This document shows positions 13,008 to 21,402 of a DNA stretch of 30,138 bases, one piece after another (within the stretch, counting starts at the first letter, position 1; each line of letters opens with the position of its first letter). The notes beneath the pieces are model-generated. The model did not search any database, had not been told where the DNA came from, and saw only the letters and a program-made list of their open reading frames with translations. The position numbers were made by a program, and so were the translations under genes. Source of the stretch: SZUA-365 sp034002405 (lineage in GTDB: Bacteria; Bacteroidota; Ignavibacteria; SZUA-365); the NCBI GenBank assembly GCA_034002405.1, contig JAVFAS010000047.1:1-30138 (forward strand). The letters run 5' to 3'.

Positions 13008-14855
13008 TCACCGCCACCGCCACACCCCCGGCTTGCGGGGACGCGCCACGGGTTCCTCGCGCTGGATGATCACGCGGGGTTCGGCCGCGGTGGGTGTGAA
13101 TGCGGGCGCGGCAACGCCGGCCTTCCGTGCGGTCATGTCGCCCATCTGCCGGAAGGAGCGTTCAGCGGCGGCGATGATTTCGGGACGCAATCCTTCCTTC
13201 GCGATTTCCTCGAGGAAGGCGCGGCGGCCGCGGATGATGTCCTTGACAAGATGGTCGATCTGCTCGGGCGTGTAGAGCTTGTGCACATCCCATTCGTCCA
13301 TGCGACGGCCGTCGGCCTCGACGATGGACATCGTTCCGAGCACGCCTTTTTCGTATTTGTTCGTCCCGCGCAAATCGCCGCGCTGGATAGCGGCCATCAG
13401 GTCGAGCGGGACGCGTTCGGCCTTGCGCACGAGACGTTTCTTCGACGTGCCGCGTTCGTCATACTCCTCGATGATCTCGCCCATCCCGCCGGTGTTGTAG
13501 AGACGGAAGTTCACCTGGCCGGGGAAGCGGTTGACGAGTTTCATGATGATATCGTAGAATCGATTCACCTTCGCGCCGCGGCTGCCGATGATGAAGTCGT
13601 CGGTGCCGACGATGCGCACCGAATCACCGGCCTTCTCGGGATTCGCCGCGAAGCTGAGCGTGGACTCGCCGAAGAGATAGGCCAGCACCCCCTGCTCGGG
13701 CGTCAGCATCTGCGAGAACGGCATGATGGTGTTCCGCCGCGTGATGAAGGCGAACCACAGTGCGTCGTTCTTGTCGAGGCTCGGCAGATTGATGCTGTCG
13801 GCGGCGATGGAGATGAGCTTGCCTTCGCGCTCGATGAACAGTTTGTCCATCCGTACCACCGCACGGCCGTTGCCGCAGAGCGATTCGTCGAGAAAGTCGA
13901 TGTTGCCCTTGGAATCCACGAACACGTTTTCAAGCAGCGCCGACTTGTGCGTCAATGCATAAAACATCGCCTCCTGATCGGATTTCCGCGCGTCGGTCTT
14001 CACATAGAAATTGTGCTCCGAACCGAAGGCCGAGCCGTCGTCGCGCAGGAAGCAGATATCATCCTGTGACGCGTAGGTCATCTCGCCGCGCTTGGGATCC
14101 ATCTCGAGCTGGTGGCAACTCCAGGTGGATTTCCCCGTGGCCGTCATGCCAAAAAGGATGACACCGTGTTTTTTCAACTCATTGCTTTTCGCATCGCGCG
14201 CAACCACGACTTTCGAACCGGCGTGCAGTCCGAGCATGCCGCGTTCGTCGGCCAGCCACATGGCCTGGCGGAGAAAGCCCTTCTTGTTCTCGCCAAGATA
14301 ATCGCTGCCAAGACAGATATTCAGATTGAACTCGGGCATGGTGAGGATCTGCTGACGGCTCTGATGCTCTTCGGGGATATGGATCATCGTGATCGCGGGA
14401 CCTGGACGTCCAGCCGGCTCGCTCAACAGATTTCCCCACATGTAGGCGAGGCGTGCATTGCGGAAATCACCCACGCTCACATACAGGGTGCACACGGGAT
14501 TGAAGTCGGGGTTGTTGCCCATCTGCCGCGTGATTTTTATGAACGGCAACGTCTTCATCCAGTGCAGCACCTTGTCGAGTTCGTCCGGCGCACCCTTGAC
14601 CACTTTTTCCTGATACGGAAGCAATGACGGGAGGCGGACGTTCTCGGTGCCGAGGTACACGGTTTTCGCGGCGAGACGTGAACTCTGCACCGACCGCCAG
14701 ACATACGATCCGTACACGGTCTTCTGCGCGTGTTCCTTCACCCGCGGCTCGAGCCACTTCAGGTCCACTTCCTTGATGTTGGGACCATTGAGCAACGGCA
14801 CGAGTTGTTCGTAGAACTTCTTGTACACATCGTTATTGTAGATGTCTTTTGCCAT
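13008..14855 (-). CDS. Divergent ATP-dependent PEP carboxykinase-like protein
   Basis: 615 aa, longer than classical PckA (about 540). Matches to the ATP-type PEPCK core by eye: SDYLGENKK (184-192) for YGGEMKK, whose second lysine binds metal and substrate; the metal histidine as H211 in GLHAG; P-loop FGMTATGKSTW (235-245) for FGLSGTGKTTL; the kinase-2 aspartates as D265/D266 in SQDD; ALLENVFV (306-313); TPEQGVLAYLFGEST (386-399) for the TxxQ..FLSGYT region; and LYNTGGMGE (452-460). The usual RSPKDR oxaloacetate arginine motif is not obvious, and the C-terminus has an extra arginine/proline-rich tail. Expected reaction: oxaloacetate + ATP <-> PEP + CO2 + ADP. The ATG at 14855 has GGAAGGTGA upstream; a GTG at 14864 overlapping the previous stop is possible. 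It follows the aminotransferase fusion by 5 nt. Confidence 0.82.
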   Translation of the reverse strand: MAKDIYNNDVYKKFYEQLVPLLNGPNIKEVDLKWLEPRVKEHAQKTVYGSYVWRSVQSSRLAAKTVYLGTENVRLPSLLPYQEKVVKGAPDELDKVLHWMKTLPFIKITRQMGNNPDFNPVCTLYVSVGDFRNARLAYMWGNLLSEPAGRPGPAITMIHIPEEHQSRQQILTMPEFNLNICLGSDYLGENKKGFLRQAMWLADERGMLGLHAGSKVVVARDAKSNELKKHGVILFGMTATGKSTWSCHQLEMDPKRGEMTYASQDDICFLRDDGSAFGSEHNFYVKTDARKSDQEAMFYALTHKSALLENVFVDSKGNIDFLDESLCGNGRAVVRMDKLFIEREGKLISIAADSINLPSLDKNDALWFAFITRRNTIMPFSQMLTPEQGVLAYLFGESTLSFAANPEKAGDSVRIVGTDDFIIGSRGAKVNRFYDIIMKLVNRFPGQVNFRLYNTGGMGEIIEEYDERGTSKKRLVRKAERVPLDLMAAIQRGDLRGTNKYEKGVLGTMSIVEADGRRMDEWDVHKLYTPEQIDHLVKDIIRGRRAFLEEIAKEGLRPEIIAAAERSFRQMGDMTARKAGVAAPAFTPTAAEPRVIIQREEPVARPRKPGVWRWR

Positions 14856-14860
14856 GGGGA

Positions 14861-17215
14861 TCACCTTCCATTCGCACCGACGTGGGACAACACCTTCGCC
14901 ACCATTTCGGTGAGCGTGACCGCGCCGGCGTTGAGCTGGTAGACGGCGGCGGACTGGAACAGCTTTGTGAAGAAGCGTCTCTGCAGCTCCATGCGCTCGT
15001 CGGTCGTGACGAGCAGATGGGGATTGTAATACGGCTGCTGCTTGCCGCCGATCGACGCACCCGCCGGATAGCCAGCCTCGAGCGCGCGTAGGGCTTCGTC
15101 GATATCGAGCTTCTGCACCGCCGTCGTGACCGGGTCGTTGCGCAGAACGAACACATGACGGATGTCGATGCGTTTGACATGCCGCGCCATACCGCCGAGC
15201 CAGTAGGGGTCAAGCATCGCATGGCTTTTCTTCGCGCAGTCATAGCTGTAGGGTGCACCACTGTTGAGCGGACACGATTCCTGCAGCTTGTGCGCCTCGT
15301 TGCGGCAGTCCTCGACCTTCGTGGTCACATTCTCGCATTTGCTCTTGTCGAAGAGCTTCGCCAGCGCCGCATGCGATGCAACCGCATTGGTCTGCAAGTA
15401 CATCTTGCGCTCGGGATTGTCGGCCGCCGCGTAGCCGCCCCCATAGCGGAGGAACACGTAATCGCTGCTGTGCATGGCGACATCGTCGCGCTCCTGGAAC
15501 AGGCGCCACAAGAGCTGTGTCTTCTTCGTCCCTTCCGGTCCGATCAGTAGCACGCCTTCGCCACCGACGTCCAGGGTGAGTCCACGCACCGCATGCACAT
15601 CAAAAACGCGTTCCGCCACGTCGGTGACGAGTCCGAGCGCCAGCGAGCGCAGCGAGCCGTAGTGGTCGGCATTGAAGAGAATTCCGGTCTTTGTATCCGA
15701 ATTATAGAACGCATGCGGTTCGCGACCGGGCACGCCGTCGACCGCGTAGATCACGCCGTGTGGTTCGATATCGGCCTCGAGCTGCGCGGGATACCAGTTC
15801 TCGACCCAGAAATCATAGAGATGGCCGACGTTCGTGCGCAGTTGCACGATCATACCGTTGATGTTGGCGTTCCATTCGAAGTAGTTGCTGTAGCTGAGAT
15901 GCGCTTCGGCCTCGGCCACCAACGCGTCACGCACCGCGACCTTCACATCATGATCGACGGGCACCGCGTGTTTGACCACGGTTTCGGTATTGGCGAGCTT
16001 GATCAGCTTGCGTTTCGGTGCGGGGGTGAGTTTCGCGAGCGCGGTGGCGATGCGCGCCATGCCCTCCTGCAGGTTGGCCATCGATGTCGCGTAGCTGATG
16101 CGGATGAAGTCGTCGCTGCCGAAGGCGTCGCCCGGCACGATGGCCACGTTCGCATGTTTGAGCAGGAAGTACGCCATGCCGTAGCTGTTGCGGATGGGCA
16201 CGCCGTCATATTCCATCCGATAAAAAGAGCTGACATTCGGAAATGCATAGAAGGCACCACGGGGCATCGGACAGGAAACCCCCGGCATGGCCTGGAGCTT
16301 GTAGACCACGAAGTTGCGGCGTTTTTCGAACTCGGCCGCCATTTTCGATATTTCGTACTGGGGACCCTTGTACGCCTCGAGCGCCGCATGCTGCGACACC
16401 GAACTCGGGTTTGACGTCGCGTGACTCTGCACCTTGGCCATCGCCGCGGTGATGTCCTTCGGCGCGGCGGCCCAGCCAATGCGCCATCCCGTCATCGAAT
16501 AGGCCTTGGACACCCCGTCGACGGTGATGGTCCGCTTCTTCACCTCGTCACTCAGCGTGGCGAAGCGGGTGAACTTGAGATTGTCATACATCAACTTGCC
16601 GTAGATCTCGTCGGCAATGCAGATGATGTCTTCCTCGATAATGACCTCGGCCAGGGCCTCGAGATCCTCGCGCGTATATCCCGCGCCCGTGGGATTGCAG
16701 GGATTGTTGAGAAACACCGCCTTGGTGCTGGCGTTGATGGTCTCGCGGAGCTGATCGGCGGTAAGGCGGAAGCCGTCTTCCTCCCGGGTCTGCACGATCA
16801 CGGGCCTGCCGTTGGCGAGCTTGACCATCTCGGGATAGGAGACCCAGTATGGTGCAGGAATGATGACTTCATCGCCGTCATTGACAACAGCCATCATGGC
16901 ATTGTAAATAGACTGCTTGGCGCCATTGGAGACGATGATTTCGGAAGCGGGGTCGTAGCGAAGGCCATGCTCCTCCTCGAGCTGCCGGGCGATGGCCTTG
17001 CGCAGCGGGAGAATGCCTTCGTTCGCCGTGTACTTTGTCTGGTTCTCGTCGATCGCCCGCTTCGCGGCGTCCTTGATATGCGCCGGCGTCGCGAAGTCCG
17101 GTTCGCCCACGGAGAAATCGATCACGTCGATCCCCTGCTCCTTGAGCGCCTTGGCTTTCGCGGCGACTTTCAGCGTCGGCGAAGAACCGATGAGATGAAT
17201 TCTATCTGCCGTCAC
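14861..17215 (-). CDS. Aspartate aminotransferase fused to a degenerate PEPCK-like domain
   Basis: 784 aa in one uninterrupted frame. Residues 1-395 are a complete class I aminotransferase: SVGEPDFATP (35-44), NPCNPTG (171-177), ADEIYG (201-206), PLP lysine K237 in VSKAYSMTGWRIGW and substrate arginine R372 in FIRISYA. Residues about 420-784 resemble the neighbouring carboxykinase-like protein: VHAVRG with H541 at the metal-histidine position, GVLLIGPEGTKKTQLLWRL (554-572) in place of the P-loop, SSDYVFLRYGGGYA (583-596) in place of SQDDICFLRDDGSA, and ENVTTKV (628-634). The KK pair is missing, a P-loop glycine is K564, and one kinase-2 aspartate is Y586, so catalysis is doubtful. The start is GTG at 17215 with GAGGTAG 6 nt upstream. 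Probably a heteromeric partner of the next gene. Fusion and homology are seen; function is inferred. Confidence 0.82.
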   Translation of the reverse strand: MTADRIHLIGSSPTLKVAAKAKALKEQGIDVIDFSVGEPDFATPAHIKDAAKRAIDENQTKYTANEGILPLRKAIARQLEEEHGLRYDPASEIIVSNGAKQSIYNAMMAVVNDGDEVIIPAPYWVSYPEMVKLANGRPVIVQTREEDGFRLTADQLRETINASTKAVFLNNPCNPTGAGYTREDLEALAEVIIEEDIICIADEIYGKLMYDNLKFTRFATLSDEVKKRTITVDGVSKAYSMTGWRIGWAAAPKDITAAMAKVQSHATSNPSSVSQHAALEAYKGPQYEISKMAAEFEKRRNFVVYKLQAMPGVSCPMPRGAFYAFPNVSSFYRMEYDGVPIRNSYGMAYFLLKHANVAIVPGDAFGSDDFIRISYATSMANLQEGMARIATALAKLTPAPKRKLIKLANTETVVKHAVPVDHDVKVAVRDALVAEAEAHLSYSNYFEWNANINGMIVQLRTNVGHLYDFWVENWYPAQLEADIEPHGVIYAVDGVPGREPHAFYNSDTKTGILFNADHYGSLRSLALGLVTDVAERVFDVHAVRGLTLDVGGEGVLLIGPEGTKKTQLLWRLFQERDDVAMHSSDYVFLRYGGGYAAADNPERKMYLQTNAVASHAALAKLFDKSKCENVTTKVEDCRNEAHKLQESCPLNSGAPYSYDCAKKSHAMLDPYWLGGMARHVKRIDIRHVFVLRNDPVTTAVQKLDIDEALRALEAGYPAGASIGGKQQPYYNPHLLVTTDERMELQRRFFTKLFQSAAVYQLNAGAVTLTEMVAKVLSHVGANGR

Positions 17216-17319
17216 GTTGCTACCTCAATGAATGTCGTGGTCGGAAAGGACCCGCGCCGCGCGAGATCGGAATGGACACGGCCGCGGACTTCGTTCAACG
17301 GTTGCCGCGGGATGCGGAA

Positions 17320-18708
17320 TTATTCCTCGCCCGCGAGCTTGTCCTTGAGGTACTTGGCGAGATCGACACCGGTCAGTGTCTTGACAACATCCGGCACCTG
17401 CGCGAGGACATCGGCGATCTGGCCGGTGAGCTGCGAGGTCCCGAGCTTGCCGTCGGTGCCACCGATGAGCGTGATCTTGTCGATGCGCGAAAGCGGTTCG
17501 GCCACGTTTTTCGTCAGCTCGGGCAGCACGTCGAGCACCATCTGGTACATGGCGGCCTGGTTGTACTGGTCGTAGGCCTTCGCCTTCTCCACCATCGCGT
17601 CTGCTTCGGACTTGCCCATCATCTTGATGCGCTCGGCTTCGATTTCATTGTCCCGCGCACGCACCTGTGCCTTCGCCTCCGACTCCTTGATGAGCCGGAA
17701 ACTCTCGGCTTCGGCTTCGGAAATGATCTGCACCTTGCGGGCCTCGGCCGGCTTGATGATGTTTGCTTCGAGTTCCTTTTCCTTGCGCTTGATTTCCTCG
17801 GTCTGGACCTTCGCCATTTCCTGGGTTTCGATCAGCTTGACCTTGTATTCTTCCTGCTTCACTTCCTGGGCGAGGCGGAAACGCTCGAGTTCGTACGACG
17901 TGTCCGCCTGCGCGCGCACCTTGCTGACCTCGATCTGCGACTTGGCCTTGAGTTCCTCGTTTTTCCAGTTGCGTCCCGCGACCTCGGCGACGGCCGCCAG
18001 CTTGGCGATCTCCGCCTCCTTGTTCGCCTGTGCCGCGTAAATGGCCGCGTCGCGGTCGTACTCGGCCTGCTTGACCACCGCGTCGCGCTTGGCGGCGGCG
18101 ATCTTCGGCTTCGACAACGCCTCGAGGTATCCCTGCGTGTCGGCGATATCCTTGAGCGCGAAGGAGATCATCACCAGTCCCATGCTGCCGAGATCACGCA
18201 CCACCGCATTATATACTCGGTTGGCGAATTCGTGGCGGTCCTGATAGAGCTCGGACACCGTCATCGAACCGATCGACTCGCGCACCTTTCCTTCGAGCAC
18301 GGTCTGCGCGACTTCGCGCACCGCGTCGGTCCCGCCACCCATGAAATTCTGCGTGGCCAGGAAAATGGAATATTCATTGGAGTCGATCTTCACCTGGGCC
18401 GAGGATTCGGAGAGAATGGGGATGCCATCCTTCGAAAGCACTTCCGGCGTCTTGATGGTCACCGTGACCACCTCGATCGGAAGAGTGGACGCCTGCTCGG
18501 TGAAGGGATTGACGAAGGATCCGCCGCCGATGCGGAAGCGGTAGCCGATCTCCTGCTGCGTGCCGTCAGGAGTGAGAATGGTGCTCTTGCGGCCGGAGAT
18601 AACCAGCACTTCGTTGGGTCCCGCCTTGCGGTACTGCCGCGTCATCCAGAAGATGAATCCCACAGCGGCGAGAACGACCACGGCGATGACGATGATCCAG
18701 GTAAGCAT
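17320..18708 (-). CDS. Flotillin-like SPFH domain protein
   Basis: 462 aa. One N-terminal membrane anchor (about 3-21), the SPFH/band 7 domain (about 27-205, starting GPNEVLVISGRKS), then a long heptad-rich coiled coil (about 215-385, many AEA, KAE and EEIKRKEKE runs) and a C-terminal oligomerisation region ending DLAKYLKDKLAGEE. This is the FloT/YuaG architecture; such proteins build membrane microdomains and influence fluidity and protease and secretion complexes. The ATG at 18708 has GGAGG 6 nt upstream; codons upstream to 18792 are excluded because they precede the ribosome site. A near-perfect Bacteroidota promoter lies upstream. The usual NfeD partner gene is not adjacent; 104 nt downstream is the aminotransferase fusion. 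Confidence 0.92.
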   Translation of the reverse strand: MLTWIIVIAVVVLAAVGFIFWMTRQYRKAGPNEVLVISGRKSTILTPDGTQQEIGYRFRIGGGSFVNPFTEQASTLPIEVVTVTIKTPEVLSKDGIPILSESSAQVKIDSNEYSIFLATQNFMGGGTDAVREVAQTVLEGKVRESIGSMTVSELYQDRHEFANRVYNAVVRDLGSMGLVMISFALKDIADTQGYLEALSKPKIAAAKRDAVVKQAEYDRDAAIYAAQANKEAEIAKLAAVAEVAGRNWKNEELKAKSQIEVSKVRAQADTSYELERFRLAQEVKQEEYKVKLIETQEMAKVQTEEIKRKEKELEANIIKPAEARKVQIISEAEAESFRLIKESEAKAQVRARDNEIEAERIKMMGKSEADAMVEKAKAYDQYNQAAMYQMVLDVLPELTKNVAEPLSRIDKITLIGGTDGKLGTSQLTGQIADVLAQVPDVVKTLTGVDLAKYLKDKLAGEE

Positions 18709-18832
18709 GAAAGCCTCCAATACGCTAAGGAAAAAGCGAAGCGAAATGTTTTCTGTGTGAGACGGGCGAGCCTCATTCGTCCATTTTTTCACGATCGTCG
18801 CGAATATCGGGTAAGAAGCTCGCCAATAAATA

Positions 18833-18864
18833 CAAACGTACTTATCCTTTATTTAACGACCAAA
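18833..18864 (-). promoter_or_regulatory. Bacteroidota-type promoter TTTG-N20-TACGTTTG for flotillin
   Basis: On the minus strand TTTG (18864-18861), 20 nt, then TACGTTTG (18840-18833), an exact match to TAnnTTTG. The start of transcription would be near 18825, giving a leader of about 118 nt. It is the best promoter match in the window. Confidence 0.75.
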
Positions 18865-18875
18865 TGCGGCGCGGG

Positions 18876-18947
18876 CCCACGGCCAACGGCCAACAGCCAA
18901 CGGCCAGCGGCCAGCGGCCAACAGCCGACGGCCAACAGCCAACGGTC
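18876..18947. repeat. 7-bp tandem repeat (GGCCAAC/AGCCAAC)
   Basis: About ten units of CGGCCAA-type heptamers with A/G variants between 18876 and 18947. It lies between the divergent flotillin and M48 protease genes, just upstream of both promoters. There is no gene in 18709-19000; the rest of that stretch is promoter and leader. Confidence 0.88.
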
Positions 18948-18988
18948 GTGTCACGCGGATTGACTCGCCCGAAGCGCGGCTCTTTCGC

Positions 18989-18994
18989 TATATT
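18989..18994 (+). promoter_or_regulatory. Putative -10 box (TATATT) 6 nt before the ATG
   Basis: TATATT, then CAGGCC and the ATG at 19001. With usual -10 to start spacing of 6-7 nt the mRNA would begin at the ATG itself. TTGACT lies at 18960-18965, 23 nt upstream. Confidence 0.5.
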
Positions 18995-19000
18995 CAGGCC

Positions 19001-20290
19001 ATGAATCCCTATGCCATCATCATCCTTGTCACGGTCATCGCAACGGCGCTGCTGGAAGCCGTGGCCGAATTGCTGAATCTTCGGGCGCTGTCACCCGTGC
19101 TGCCGGAGGAATTCCGCGACGTGTACGACGAGGCGGCGTACGCCCGCTCACAGGAATACACGCGCGCACGGACGCGCTTCGGCTTCATCACCGCGACCGT
19201 TGACATGGCGCTGTTGCTTGTGTTCTGGTTCGCGGGGGGATTCAACGCGCTGGACCTGCTCGTCCGCGCGCTCGGCTGGCCGGAGCTTCCCACCGGGTTG
19301 CTGTACCTTTCGCTGCTTCTCACGGGAATGGGAGTATTATCTCTTCCATTCCGAATCTACTCCACATTCGTGATCGAGCAGCGCTTCGGTTTCAATACAA
19401 CCACGGTGAAGACCTTCGTTCTCGACCTGCTCAAAGGCGCCGCGCTGGGGGCACTGCTCGGGTTGCCGGTGCTCGCGCTCGTGCTTTGGCTCTTCGACGC
19501 GGCGGGACCGCTCGCGTGGCTGTACGCCTGGCTGGCGGTGACGGCCTTCCGCATCGTCATGCAGTATGTCGCGCCGACCTGGATCATGCCGCTGTTCAAC
19601 ACATTCACCCCGCTCGGGGAAGGCCCACTGCGTGACGAGATCCTCGCGTATGCGGAGTCCGTGAAATTCTCCCTGCAGGGCGTCTTCGTGATGGACGGCT
19701 CGAAACGTTCGTCAAAGGCCAATGCATTCTTCACCGGCTTCGGGAAAAACAAACGCATCGCACTGTTCGACACGCTCATCGAAAAGCACACGGCCGAGGA
19801 ACTCACCGCCGTCGTCGCGCACGAGATCGGACATGAGAGAAAGAAACACATCGTCATCGGCATGCTCATCGGAATTGGCGAGACCGGCGTGATGTTTTTC
19901 CTGCTCTCGCTGTTCGTCAGCAGTCCCGCCCTCGCCGCGGCCTTCTTCATGGAGCATGTGTCGGTGTATGCCGGACTCGTGTTCTTCGGCCTGCTTTACG
20001 GACCTGTCTCCACGCTGATTTCACTCGGGATGAACGCGCTCTCCCGCCGGCATGAGTACGAGGCTGACCGCTACGCGGTGCGAACATACCGCAAGCCCGA
20101 AGCCTTCGTCGCGGCGCTCAAGAAACTCACCGCATCCAATCTCTCGAATGTCACCCCGCATCCGTTGTATGTCTTCCTGAATTATTCCCATCCCCCGCTG
20201 ATGGAAAGGATCACGCAAATCCGCATGGTGGCTGATGAGAAAACCCGGCACCGGGGGAAAATGAAGGTGCGGATGAGGGACGTGCTATGA
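19001..20290 (+). CDS. M48 family membrane metalloprotease, Ste24/CAAX protease-like
   Basis: 429 aa. Zinc motif HEIGH at 274-278, third ligand E352 in RRHEYEADRYAV, and the N-terminal multi-helix part (about 1-195) characteristic of the Ste24 branch of M48; hydrophobic helices at about 3-25, 62-80, 100-118, 145-170, 175-195, 285-307 and 318-345. The family cleaves membrane-associated or jammed translocon substrates and prenylated peptides in eukaryotes; the bacterial substrate is unknown. The start begins directly after TATATT-CAGGCC with no ribosome site beyond AGGCC. The TGA stop lies in the palindrome TGACGTCA and the gene converges on the radical SAM gene 10 nt away. Confidence 0.93.
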   Translation: MNPYAIIILVTVIATALLEAVAELLNLRALSPVLPEEFRDVYDEAAYARSQEYTRARTRFGFITATVDMALLLVFWFAGGFNALDLLVRALGWPELPTGLLYLSLLLTGMGVLSLPFRIYSTFVIEQRFGFNTTTVKTFVLDLLKGAALGALLGLPVLALVLWLFDAAGPLAWLYAWLAVTAFRIVMQYVAPTWIMPLFNTFTPLGEGPLRDEILAYAESVKFSLQGVFVMDGSKRSSKANAFFTGFGKNKRIALFDTLIEKHTAEELTAVVAHEIGHERKKHIVIGMLIGIGETGVMFFLLSLFVSSPALAAAFFMEHVSVYAGLVFFGLLYGPVSTLISLGMNALSRRHEYEADRYAVRTYRKPEAFVAALKKLTASNLSNVTPHPLYVFLNYSHPPLMERITQIRMVADEKTRHRGKMKVRMRDVL

Positions 20291-20320
20291 CGTCATCTTG
20301 TCATTTCGTTGTTTCGTCCT
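20288..20320. repeat. Short repeat joining two convergent stop codons
   Basis: TGACGTCATCTTGTCATTTC: the first TGA is the stop of the M48 gene and the TCA at 20301-20303 is the stop of the minus-strand radical SAM gene. The wording GTCATTTCxTTGTxxCGTC resembles one arm of the palindrome at 26373-26460. The last codons of the radical SAM protein (DETTK) are encoded by the repeat. Confidence 0.6.
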
Positions 20321-21251
20321 TTTTCACCCGATAAAACACTCCTCTTTCTCCGATATTCTGCTCGACCACGCCCTCTTCCAGTAGCACATCGAGATATTTC
20401 CCGACATCGAGGGTGTGGAGGCCAAGCGCGCCGGCGAGGTCGTCGAGTGTGCAGGGACGCACCCGGATGGTGGCGAGAATCCGGTCGCGCACATCCTCGC
20501 TCCAGGCGGCACAGTGCTGGCGGATGACCGGTTTGCCGATGACCTCGACCTTGTCACCGAGACGATGGGCGAGCGCCACGAGGTTTTCACGCGGCATGGG
20601 TTCGAGCCAGTCCACGGCTCCCGGACGGTCGAGCGAGTTGAGCTGGATGCGATTCACCCGAAGGCGCGCGAACACCTGCGCGAACAACGCGAGTTCTTCC
20701 TCGGTGTCGTTGATGCCAGGGATGACAAACACCTCGAGCCAGATCTCACCCCGGAATTCGTCGCAGAACATCGTCAGGCCTTCGATCAACCCGGTGCTCG
20801 TCAGTCCATGCTTCGGCCGGTTGATGTGAAGGAAGGCATCCTCCGAAACGGCATCCAATGAGGGGACAACCAAATCCGCTGGCATCAGCGCCTGGCGTAC
20901 GTCCGGCAGATGCAGAAGCGTGCTGTTGGTGAGCATGACCACGCGATAGCGCGGAAATTCCCGCTTCAGAAACGCGATGATTTCTCCCACCCCGATATGC
21001 AGCGTCGGCTCGCCGGAACCAGAGAAAGTCACGGCGTCGAGATCGGGCTCCGTTGAAAGGTAGTGCCGCAGCTCTTCGATGACCTCTGCTGTGGGCACAT
21101 ATTCCTTGCGTTCGAGAGTGAGGATATCCGTTTTGCCGCATTCGCAATACACGCAGTTGAGCGTGCAGGCCTTCTGCGGAGTGAGGTCGATGCCCAAAGA
21201 CACGCCGAGCCGGCGCGAGGGGACGGGGCCGAAGATGTGTTTGTACTGCAT
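20301..21251 (-). CDS. Radical SAM protein with C-terminal winged helix
   Basis: 316 aa. The start YKHIFGPVPSRRLGVSLGID, then CTLNCVYC (C29, C33, C36) for the 4Fe-4S cluster, FSGSGEPTLH and NRIQLNSLDRPG mark the COG0731-like radical SAM group. Residues about 245-316 (RDRILATIRVRPCTLDDLAGAL, LDVLLEEGVVEQ) form a winged helix-like module, probably for substrate or nucleic acid binding. The reaction is unknown; relatives are loosely annotated as Fe-S oxidoreductases or wyosine-type enzymes. The ATG at 21251 is the family start; the frame is open to 21353 but that part lacks similarity. A TACATT box sits 6 nt before the ATG. Confidence 0.88.
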   Translation of the reverse strand: MQYKHIFGPVPSRRLGVSLGIDLTPQKACTLNCVYCECGKTDILTLERKEYVPTAEVIEELRHYLSTEPDLDAVTFSGSGEPTLHIGVGEIIAFLKREFPRYRVVMLTNSTLLHLPDVRQALMPADLVVPSLDAVSEDAFLHINRPKHGLTSTGLIEGLTMFCDEFRGEIWLEVFVIPGINDTEEELALFAQVFARLRVNRIQLNSLDRPGAVDWLEPMPRENLVALAHRLGDKVEVIGKPVIRQHCAAWSEDVRDRILATIRVRPCTLDDLAGALGLHTLDVGKYLDVLLEEGVVEQNIGERGVFYRVKKDETTK

Positions 21252-21257
21252 GACGAT

Positions 21258-21263
21258 AATGTA
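21258..21263 (-). promoter_or_regulatory. Putative -10 box (TACATT) 6 nt before the ATG
   Basis: On the minus strand TACATT-ATCGTC-ATG. Same geometry as at 18989 and 22482. No Shine-Dalgarno sequence is possible in the 6 nt. Confidence 0.4.
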
Positions 21264-21370
21264 CTGAGTTGGACGGAGGGAATAAAGCCTGCCGCGGAAG
21301 CCACCTTGACAGTTCGCCGTCGGCACATGACCGACGCACTCCAAAATAACCAATAGCCAATTCCCAAGGT

Positions 21371-21402
21371 GCCGCCGAAGGCGGCCTGCGGCGCGAAGCG
21401 CC
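21371..21402. repeat. Pair of GAA-loop hairpins (REP-like) at the rsgA stop
   Basis: GCCGCC-GAA-GGCGGC at 21371-21385 and GGCGC-GAA-GCGCC at 21390-21402. On the minus strand they start on the last base of the rsgA TAG stop. They resemble bacterial REP units and may protect or end the rsgA mRNA. The stretch 21264-21370 holds only the leader of the radical SAM gene and an AATAACCAATAGCCAATTCC low-complexity patch. Confidence 0.75.

Noticed and set aside
13008..14855. HPr kinase/phosphorylase
   Set aside because: The order YLGENKK - GLHAG - GMTATGKST - SQDD - ALLENV follows ATP-type PEPCK, not HprK; no HPr or PTS gene is near.
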